Shown: positions 56,441 through 64,000 of the stretch, in pieces | Layout of the letters: each line of letters starts with the position of its first letter | Position numbering within the stretch: the first letter of the stretch is position 1 | Origin: Sporopachydermia quercuum | Lineage: Eukaryota; Ascomycota; Sporopachydermiomycetes; Sporopachydermiales; Sporopachydermiaceae | Direction: 5' to 3' | Length of the DNA stretch: 64,000 nucleotides | NCBI GenBank assembly: GCA_001599295.1 | Contig: BCGN01000006.1 | Span: 1,178,001-1,242,000, forward strand | Translations under genes and position numbers: made by a program | The notes under the pieces: generated by a model | The model's input: the letters and a program-made list of their open reading frames with translations, nothing else | Databases searched by the model: none | What the model was told of the DNA's origin: nothing

Positions 56441-57285
56441 TTTGAAGATTTAACGAGCCTGATGGTGATGGAAACNTCAAGTCACTACTTATTGATCCGA
56501 AAGATATATGGTGAGCAATGACCTGGTGTGAAAGATATGAACAAGTGCTGATAGAATTTAAGATGCAGCTATTGCGTGCCAGTGATTGCACTTCGGTAAT
56601 GATGCATACAAACAGTGACTATTAAAAATACTGATAAATGCATGTTATTAGCTACAGAGATAAGCATATAGGGATTGTTGATGAAGTTGATAAGATGCTC
56701 AAAAGTCTTTTCTGCTCAAATTTCAATTTTTTGCTCTCCATAAGGGATCAATCATGTGACTGATAGTTTCTGATTAGATCATCTTAAATAGATTGTGTGC
56801 TCGGAGCTAGATGGACAAGATTAGAAGAAAACTGAATATCTGCGAATGTGGGATAACAAATGATTACCCAGTTAAGGATTAGCAGAATATTAGTTATTTA
56901 CTAGCCACATTCATGCTCAAATAACGAATATCAAATCCAAACTTCATAGCTACCAAAATATCATTATCTCTTTCCTTTCCAAAACTCCTCAGGTCTCCTC
57001 TCGATTGCTCTTGCCTTTGTTTCTCATCACGTAATCAGTTAAACTATCCGCCATTATCATATTACATAATCACTTATTACCTCTGAAAATTTTCACATAC
57101 AAAGAATAATTTTTCATTTTGTATGGAAGATATAATTTCTATACAAGCAAATGGAAGCTATGTAGTGCTACGCTTAACATCCTCAATAGCTAGTAATTTA
57201 CAGATAATCTTGTTATTTAATAAGATTAATAACGAAAATCAATTAAACAGTCAAGATCCATTTGATTTTCGATTGATTGATTAAA
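56441..57285. other. Divergent promoter region, RPC37 and DBP7
   Basis: No gene. A 12-bp palindrome TGAAAATTTTCA at 57084-57095, about 190 bp before the DBP7 ATG, matches the RRPE core of ribosome-biogenesis promoters. No PAC element was found beside it. Confidence 0.55.
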
Positions 57286-59601
57286 ATGGCTGACGATGGC
57301 ATGTTGCTAAACCTAGCGGTGGATGAGGCCCCTAGCCAACCTGCAAAGGTAAAAGCAGTCGGAGGAAGATGGAAAGACAGAAGAAGAGCTGAGCTGAAAG
57401 GACGTCCAAGAAGGAAGAAAAACAATAGTAGTAATAGAGATATTAATGGAGCTGAAATCTCAAGGCCAGAAGAGAAAAATGAACCCACAGTGAATCCAGA
57501 TAGAAAAGAGTTACTGGATGGTTCCAGCACAGGCTCCAAAGGGAGAAAACGAACAGCAACAAATCACGAATCTTCTGAGTTTTCAGGACGATCAAAACGA
57601 GTTGATCAACGCGATGATGTTAAAGTGTCATCTTTATTTACATCCAACGAAACAATGACATCAGAGGTTCAACGGCATGATGATGAACAGTCCAAGAACC
57701 CATCAAACGCTCCTCTGGCAGACTCTACAACCTTCGAGGGACTGGGAATCAATTCGCAGCTGTGTTCACATTTATCTAGTAAAATGCGATANCAGGCACC
57801 TACAAGGATTCAAAGATCTGTTTTGCCAAAACTCATACATGCAGGAAATCGAGATTTATTAGTTCAAGCTCAAACAGGCTCAGGTAAGACTCTTGCATTT
57901 GTTTTACCTATATTTGACAGACTAATGGCCGTTCCAACTTTACATCGTGAAAGTGGTCTTTTTGCAATTATTTTAACGCCCACAAGAGAATTGGCGAACC
58001 AAATTTACGCAGTCCTCGATAATTTGAACCGCTGTTGTCATAGAATTGTTCCTGGTATTGTTATTGGTGGTGAGAAGAAGAAGAGTGAGAAAGCCAGGTT
58101 GAGAAAAGGTGTGAACATCCTAGTCGCAACTCCTGGTAGATTGAAGGACCATTTTGAAAATACGAAGTCTCTGGATTTGTCTCAAGTCCGTTATGTAATT
58201 TTAGATGAAGGTGACAAATTGATGGAACTAGGGTTTGAGGAAGCTATTACCGATATTATGAAGGAAATCAACAACAGATCTAATATAAACAAATACGACA
58301 AAGAATACCAAGTTTTGCCCTATCGTATTGTTAATGTTCTATGCTCTGCGACTATCAAAGATACAGTTAAGAAGCTCGGGGAGGTCACATTGAAAAACCC
58401 CGAGTTGATATCTATTGATTCTGAAGGAAACGATGCCACTACATCGTCGGAGAATATGACAGTTCCAGCACAGTTAAAACAGGAAGTTTTGATAGTTCCA
58501 CCCAAATTGAGATTGGTTAGTCTTTTCTCTGAATTAAAAGTCATTTCTATCGAGGATGCAAAAAGAAAGACAATGTGCTCAATTGTATTTTTTTCCTGTT
58601 CTGATTCAGTTGATTTCCATCATGCTGTCTTCACAAGAGGAGGTAAATCTACGCTCGGGTCTATTGGAGGGAATGCTAGAAAAACAGGAGCCGATAAAGA
58701 AAAGCCGTATAATATTGACAGTGAGGAAGACGATGATAGCGAGGATTCTGGTGATGAATCGGCTGGTGATTCTGATGCTGATGTTGCCAGTACTGGTTAT
58801 AATGCTACTTTGCAAACATATCTCACCAGTCCAATGCTATCAGACTCAACTGTTGTATACAAGTTACATGGTTCACTATCACAACCAGTTAGAAGTGCAA
58901 CATTGGCCCATTTCAGATCAAATAAACTAAATGCTAGGCATATAGTTCTATTCTGTACTGATGTGGCTGCTAGAGGTTTAGATATGCCTGCTATATCTAC
59001 AGTTATTGAATATGATCCCCCTTTTGCCATTGATGATCATTTACATCGAGTTGGTAGAACAGCACGTGCTGGTCATGGAGGTAGAGCTGTTTTATTTCTT
59101 TTCCCTGGTAAAGAAGAGAAGTATATTGAAACTATTAGAGAGTATCATCATAGTTTCGCAGTTGTAGGTTATGAGAAGATGGTTCAACGGGCTTTCAGAG
59201 GCGTGGACTCTAAATGGGATTATGCAGCTACTACCTGGCATTTGAATGTCGAAAGGTGGATCTTAGAGAATCCCAGAGCTGCTCAATTAGCAGCAGCAGG
59301 TTTCACAAGCCATGTCAGAGCTTATGCTACACACTTATCCTCCATGAGAGATATTTTCAATGTGAAAAGCTTACATTTAGGACATTTGGCCAAATCGTTT
59401 GGTTTACGGGAGACTCCAAAACGGCTAGGTAAAAATGTCACTGGTGGTAGCAATGGAAAAGCTAGCATTAGTGGCGGAGGTGCCAGTTCGAATGGCTATG
59501 AACAGGATGCCAGGTCAAAGAGAACTAAGGAAGATGCTAGACATAAGATGCTACGAATGGCAAGAGTTCATGAAGCAGCTAGTGAATTCAATCTTGGTTA
59601 A
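57286..59601 (+). CDS. DBP7: DEAD-box RNA helicase Dbp7 (60S ribosome biogenesis)
   Basis: Nucleolar helicase needed for early 60S assembly. Single exon, 771 residues from ATG 57286. The N-terminal MLLNL plus GGRWKDRRR block is typical of Dbp7. Helicase motifs: Q-motif region with TRIQ, motif I AQTGSGKT near 195-202, PTRELA, the variant DEAD motif [15 protein letters not shown], and [56 protein letters not shown] is the family C-terminal signature. An acidic insertion (about 487-505) sits in the second RecA domain. One unresolved residue from an N near 57792. Confidence 0.96.
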   Translation: MADDGMLLNLAVDEAPSQPAKVKAVGGRWKDRRRAELKGRPRRKKNNSSNRDINGAEISRPEEKNEPTVNPDRKELLDGSSTGSKGRKRTATNHESSEFSGRSKRVDQRDDVKVSSLFTSNETMTSEVQRHDDEQSKNPSNAPLADSTTFEGLGINSQLCSHLSSKMRXQAPTRIQRSVLPKLIHAGNRDLLVQAQTGSGKTLAFVLPIFDRLMAVPTLHRESGLFAIILTPTRELANQIYAVLDNLNRCCHRIVPGIVIGGEKKKSEKARLRKGVNILVATPGRLKDHFENTKSLDLSQVRYVILDEGDKLMELGFEEAITDIMKEINNRSNINKYDKEYQVLPYRIVNVLCSATIKDTVKKLGEVTLKNPELISIDSEGNDATTSSENMTVPAQLKQEVLIVPPKLRLVSLFSELKVISIEDAKRKTMCSIVFFSCSDSVDFHHAVFTRGGKSTLGSIGGNARKTGADKEKPYNIDSEEDDDSEDSGDESAGDSDADVASTGYNATLQTYLTSPMLSDSTVVYKLHGSLSQPVRSATLAHFRSNKLNARHIVLFCTDVAARGLDMPAISTVIEYDPPFAIDDHLHRVGRTARAGHGGRAVLFLFPGKEEKYIETIREYHHSFAVVGYEKMVQRAFRGVDSKWDYAATTWHLNVERWILENPRAAQLAAAGFTSHVRAYATHLSSMRDIFNVKSLHLGHLAKSFGLRETPKRLGKNVTGGSNGKASISGGGASSNGYEQDARSKRTKEDARHKMLRMARVHEAASEFNLG

Positions 59602-59955
59602 TGGAGATTTATGGGTTCAGGAAGGGTCCTGTATGATAGAAATGATTATTAAATGATTATAATGATTATTGTATTGTATGCATGTTTGGTATTGCATTGT
59701 ATTGTATAGGACAATATAGCATTAGAAAAAATGGCACGATGACGCATATAGCTACAGTGCATATAGTTGGAAAGTGGGATTTAAGAGGTTTGCGTAGGTG
59801 AATAGTGTAAATCCTTATTAACTCTACTAATTCTCATTAGAACTATTAGTGGCTTATAATTAGACATAATGCAGTGGATCCTGCACAATGAACACAGTNT
59901 AAATATAGTTCCTATCAATATCATAATCAGTGAACAATTTATACGTATACTCTTC
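59602..59955. other. Convergent 3' spacer
   Basis: AT-rich, with repeated ATGATTAT and TTGTATTG-type words just after the DBP7 stop; no gene. Confidence 0.6.
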
Positions 59956-61299
59956 TTAATGATTACTGCTGTTTTCACCCTCTTTAAATATAATATACTT
60001 GTGGACATCAATCAACAGTACTTCTAAACCAAATTCCTCATAGCAAAATAAAAAGGAAGCAAATGTTCTCACTGCCATTGGATCGAAAGAAATATCTGAT
60101 TTCATTTCGAAGAATTCAGCTAAATCATTGACCCATTTGTCCTTTGATATGTTCTTACTACTGTTTCCGGTGCTGATGCTGCTCTCATTATTGCTGTCAT
60201 TGATATTTGTAGTATAGGTTTCGTCAAATTCAACAATCCGATTGATATTCTTTGTTCCAGCAAGGACATAGGTAGCAATTATATTAGTAAGCGTAAGCCT
60301 TAGAAGTTTCCCTTGTGCAGCTTCGCTGATAGAATTGAATACTTTTTTCTTGCTATCATTGACCATCTTCAGTACTTGGTATAAATTGACAGTAGTGTTG
60401 AGCAAATTAGCATAACGAGTATCAAAATCTGGAGTGTTGGTACCGGCTTTGGCATCATCAGAAGATGATAGAAATATGCTTAAAGCCAAGGAAATGAGAT
60501 TCCGTGATTCTTGCAGAATTTCTGAGTGTCCAAAGCCCGATATATATTTAAGAAACAGGTGTTTCTTCTCGAGTACTAGATCGATTTCTGATTGAATGTT
60601 CTCAACATCATCATAGAACTCCTCATCAGCAGTGACGTTTTTCATTAAATCTATTAAACTACCATTTCTATTCTCACTCTCAGAGGCCTCCATTAAATCA
60701 ACCAGGCAATTGTACGTTTCAGTTTTGTACTTTGGTGATGATAATGCAGCAATGGTGAAACATTCTACGCCTAACTCCAGGGAATCAACTGAGAAAGTAT
60801 CATACAGCTTCTGTAGAGCTCTTCCGCCAGCGCCAAAAAACCCGGGAAGTAAAACTTGCTCTGTAGTCATAAATTTCACAACACCGGTCACCCAACTGAA
60901 AGAATCTTCATAATAAAGCTCATCAGAAAAGAAATCCTTATATGCTCTAACGTTGAACTGGTCACTAAAATATTCCTTATAGTTGTCTGTCCAGATTTCA
61001 AATAAATCGTCTTCTTTCCATTCGACGGATTTAGTATAAAAATGGTTATATAATCGAATCAATTGCGACGTAGTTGCTCCAAGCCTGTAGTATGTTGTTA
61101 AAATATTAGATACTTCATTGAATTGATACTCAGAGGTTGACTCGTCTATTATCACCATGTTATATGTAACCATATTAGCTTTCAGAAACTGTGTAAGCTT
61201 TTCCCAGGATTTTTTGCTTGGTTTAGGAAAAACTCCTTTGAGCCTGCTGAATTCCTCCTCAGGAGCGTTTCTATATAATAACGATAGTACTTGGCCCAT
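59956..61299 (-). CDS. Unrecognised protein, probably N-myristoylated
   Basis: Not recognised. 447 residues from ATG 61299; frame upstream lacks another ATG. It begins MGQVLSLLYRNAPEEEF: Gly2 followed by Ser6 and no bulky charge fits an N-myristoylation signal, which needs exactly this start. The rest reads as an all-alpha protein with many Tyr/Phe/Leu-rich helices and no transmembrane segment or catalytic motif that I can identify. A Ser/Asn-rich loop lies at about 375-395. Membrane-peripheral scaffold is a reasonable guess by analogy with other myristoylated helical proteins, but it is only inference. Confidence 0.75.
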   Translation of the reverse strand: MGQVLSLLYRNAPEEEFSRLKGVFPKPSKKSWEKLTQFLKANMVTYNMVIIDESTSEYQFNEVSNILTTYYRLGATTSQLIRLYNHFYTKSVEWKEDDLFEIWTDNYKEYFSDQFNVRAYKDFFSDELYYEDSFSWVTGVVKFMTTEQVLLPGFFGAGGRALQKLYDTFSVDSLELGVECFTIAALSSPKYKTETYNCLVDLMEASESENRNGSLIDLMKNVTADEEFYDDVENIQSEIDLVLEKKHLFLKYISGFGHSEILQESRNLISLALSIFLSSSDDAKAGTNTPDFDTRYANLLNTTVNLYQVLKMVNDSKKKVFNSISEAAQGKLLRLTLTNIIATYVLAGTKNINRIVEFDETYTTNINDSNNESSISTGNSSKNISKDKWVNDLAEFFEMKSDISFDPMAVRTFASFLFCYEEFGLEVLLIDVHKYIIFKEGENSSNH

Positions 61300-62654
61300 T
61301 GTTGATAGTGTGAAGATCTCGGATGTTAATGGTATACAGTAAATGATGACGATAAGTCTAAATGAATAGCTTTCTGACTCAAGCAAGCTTACAGCTGTAT
61401 GGACCGTGAGACCGTCTTATATCTGATAAGTCTTCCCCTACCGATGAAGACGTTGCGTTGAGTTGATTATGGCAGTTTCATTGGGATAGAATGATAGTAC
61501 TNATAAATGGAGATACATCAAATTGCAAAATGATCCATAGATACTAATAGACAGAATATCACCTCATCGAAGTATAATGAAATTTCTAATCACAAGGTAA
61601 ATGAAAGAATAAGGTTTGTTTGGGAAGCTCAACAGTAGTCTCTTTTAGGCAATAATGATAATTGTTGGACGGATATTTATGATTACATGAACATATAATT
61701 CAAAGAGTTAGAGGAGGGTAAGGCTGAAGATTCACAGTTAAAGTTCAATTAAGGATTTGAAAGGGTTAAGTTTGTTTTCTAAGGGCTCGAGGTTATGTAG
61801 AAGAGAATGGTAGGAAGCGTTTTGTTTACTTCATTACTTTGTTAAAGAATATGGTTATCAGAACAAAATGTGATTAAAGCATTAATGTATGTGGTTGTGT
61901 GAAATGTTTCACCGGAGACTCTGAAAATGTATGCACAAGTTGTGCCTACTTTGATTGATTGTGCGACTGAATTCAGAGGCAGAGACAACGTTTAGATAAG
62001 GTTTGTTCTTTTCAATCTAGTATATCCTATTCAGGACACTAGATTTACATCTTAAATAGAGGAAGAGAGTTGAATATAACAATGAAAGCAATTGTAGAGG
62101 ATAGATATCCTGGAGCATACATTATTCTATTGAAATACCTATATACTTGCAAGAATACTGCTTGATACAAACTCCAGTGAAATATCACCATAAACTTCTT
62201 GCAGAAATGTAATCTTTCGATTAGAAGGCTTCTCTACTTCCCTCACTGAAACTGCGTCTGTTTTATAGGCCAACTCTAATATTGAGAACCAACTTTAAAT
62301 GCACAGTTTCGCTGCCTAAGAAANAAAACAACCCAAATCGTCTTTGATTCGTTAGTTGACTTATTGACTTATCAACTAGTTAGGACCANACTAAAATCTG
62401 TTAAATTTTGACCAGCAATGTAGCAAAAACATGAGAATTTCATTTATGTTTTTTCTTCATAAATGCAGTGAGCTCCGGCTGTACGAAGTAGTTATTGTTT
62501 TATCTTTGATGTCGAAAACAAGTGAATGTTCCAAAGAGATGAGGAAATCCAATTGACAACAATGATGTATTAGAATTGATTTGTTCAAACGAAAGATAAG
62601 AGGTAATTCGTTAATGGAGACATTTATCTATACATATTTGATTCTNNTGTCACA
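61300..62654. other. Divergent promoter region before CCH1-like gene
   Basis: 1.36 kb with no gene or clear motif. Includes a double N at 62646-62647 just before the CCH1-like ATG. Confidence 0.6.
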
Positions 62655-64000
62655 ATGAGCTCGAGCGGTCTATCAGAAGATGACTCTTTCAATTTCTACA
62701 CAGCATCCAACCCTGGATCTGTATCAACGGAACCGACGGACCCAAAAACATCATCAAACCTCAATAGCAGCAATAACGATAGAAATCGACACTATAGAAG
62801 ACGTAGCGTTCTCAGGAAACCTTCAACCAGCTACTCCCAAAATCAAAGCTCACTCAGCAGTCAAGGACTTGGTATTAGAAGGAAGTCATCTGTATCATTT
62901 GCCTATCCCGTGGAGAACACCTATAATACAAACAAAAGACGTACCAACAAGGATACAGATAAAGAAGGTGAAGAATTTCCATATCCAACTGAGTCTGTTA
63001 CTGATTTCGATCAAGTAGATCTAACGGAGCCATCAGAATCACCAGTAGATTTTTCTAAACCTTTTCTAGAAGGAAACAAGGAAGATGTTAATTCAGGTTN
63101 CTTTGGTAACCCGTTTGATGACCCTGAAGAGGCTGATTTGGGAACCATATGGAGTCCTGACAGGGGTGAGTTTACTGAAATCCCTGAAGGTAATGCAGAT
63201 TCTATATTTAGAGACAACAGTGGAAAGAGCACAGGTTCTGGTTTTCTAAGGGCAACCGGAAACAGAAATCTTTCAATTGGCTCAGGGTACAGCCCTATCT
63301 CTTCGTCATATATTGAACTGATTACGCTCAAATGGTTAGAATCAGTCAGGAAGCAACCCTCTGGCCTTAGCGGTAGAAGTAGTGTAGCTGATAAAGTGGA
63401 CGTAGAAACAGATTCAAGGGCTAGTGTTAACACCAAAAGTACCTTCAATACCTCTACATCAATCTGGAATACAACGGAACCAGAAGAGTATGAGCTTCGG
63501 GAAATCCCACCACTTGAACCTCTTTCATCAACTGAACTAAGATCCAATAGTATTGGGAAGTCACTATATACAATTATTCCCCATATAGAAACTTTGGATT
63601 CTACAGGAGACAATTCAGCAGATCAACAATACCGACAACGTCAGTATTCATCATTTGATATCAACAAAGTATTGTATGGAAATACATTGTTCGTTTTCTC
63701 ACCAATGAACAAACTGCGAAGGTGGATGTGTCAAAAGTTCATCGGAAGGCCTCCTTACAATTCAAAGCGTATAAGAGACAATTTATGGAATAGCAACACA
63801 GCACTAACGCTATTTCAACTTCTTGTATTACTAGTAAGGCAAAACATAGTGCCTGTGATGTTATTTGATCAAGACAATATTACGTTTACTAACTACATGA
63901 TGTATGATCTGTTCAATGCTTTGTTCTTCTCATTCTTTACAGTAGAAGCTATCGTGCGAAGTATTCTTTTTGGTTTCATCAGAGATGAGTTCTCACCTCC
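62655..64000 (+). CDS. CCH1: Cch1-like high-affinity Ca2+ channel pore subunit, N-terminal part
   Basis: Fungal homologue of voltage-gated calcium-channel alpha-1, working with Mid1 in Ca2+ influx. Open frame from ATG 62655 to the window end, 448 residues seen of a protein that normally exceeds 2000. The first ~340 residues are Ser/Thr/Pro-rich and cytosolic, with basic clusters and RRKSS-type phosphosites. Then comes the conserved LYGNTLFVFSPMNKLRRWMCQKF segment typical of Cch1, and two hydrophobic stretches: ALTLFQLLVLLV near 377, and YMMYDLFNALFFSFFTVEAIVRSILFGF near 412-440, corresponding to the first S1-S2 helices. The end is cut by the window. Confidence 0.82.
   Translation, partial: MSSSGLSEDDSFNFYTASNPGSVSTEPTDPKTSSNLNSSNNDRNRHYRRRSVLRKPSTSYSQNQSSLSSQGLGIRRKSSVSFAYPVENTYNTNKRRTNKDTDKEGEEFPYPTESVTDFDQVDLTEPSESPVDFSKPFLEGNKEDVNSGXFGNPFDDPEEADLGTIWSPDRGEFTEIPEGNADSIFRDNSGKSTGSGFLRATGNRNLSIGSGYSPISSSYIELITLKWLESVRKQPSGLSGRSSVADKVDVETDSRASVNTKSTFNTSTSIWNTTEPEEYELREIPPLEPLSSTELRSNSIGKSLYTIIPHIETLDSTGDNSADQQYRQRQYSSFDINKVLYGNTLFVFSPMNKLRRWMCQKFIGRPPYNSKRIRDNLWNSNTALTLFQLLVLLVRQNIVPVMLFDQDNITFTNYMMYDLFNALFFSFFTVEAIVRSILFGFIRDEFSP

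Overview
The window looks like nuclear DNA of a budding yeast (Saccharomycotina). The genes are fungal housekeeping genes, often with a clear Saccharomyces cerevisiae counterpart, on an AT-rich background with moderate gene density. CTG codons fall at conserved leucine positions, for example in pyruvate kinase, so the standard code fits better than the CTG-Ser code. I infer 11 spliceosomal introns in 7 of 25 genes, with GTAAGT, GTATGT or GTAAGA donors and CTAAC or CTGAC branch sites. Homologues of WDR70 and of CCDC12/Cwf18 are present, which as far as I know S. cerevisiae lacks. This suggests a lineage outside Saccharomycetaceae; the genus cannot be named from the sequence alone.

Layout, left to right. 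1-9.9 kb, all on the minus strand: a short-chain dehydrogenase cut by the window edge, a ferric-reductase-type flavocytochrome, the kinetochore subunit DSN1 and a WDR70-like WD40 protein. 10.5-26.3 kb: DDP1 (Nudix), GET4 (four exons), SEY1, an arrestin-fold protein, MCM7, YNK1 and pyruvate kinase. 26.3-30.5 kb: about 4.1 kb with no credible gene. 30.5-36.5 kb: acetyl-CoA synthetase, RTT109, a Cwf18/CCDC12 splicing factor and GDT1. 38.1-49.4 kb: a GCR1_C-domain transcription factor, an unrecognised 862-residue protein and a NUD1/Cdc11-like spindle-pole scaffold. 50.2-61.3 kb: MEF2, GCN3, RPC37, DBP7 and an unrecognised protein that is probably N-myristoylated. 62.7 kb to the end: the start of a CCH1-like calcium-channel subunit.

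There is no operon-like organisation. Functions are mixed: chromosome cycle (DSN1, MCM7, RTT109, NUD1), ER membrane biology (GET4 and SEY1, divergent neighbours), carbon metabolism (pyruvate kinase, acetyl-CoA synthetase, a GCR1-type factor), gene expression (MEF2, GCN3, RPC37, DBP7, Cwf18) and ion handling (ferric reductase, GDT1, CCH1). I see no rRNA, tRNA, CRISPR, transposon or virus-like element. The more interesting signals are non-coding: several perfect inverted repeats, a 10-bp-phased TGACA array upstream of acetyl-CoA synthetase, an MCB cluster between YNK1 and MCM7, a 10-nt first exon in GCN3, and 3' splice sites that skip an AG lying very close to the branch point. No obviously new biological system is visible.

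Single N bases recur from position 28044 onward and I noticed none before it. They do not disturb reading frames.
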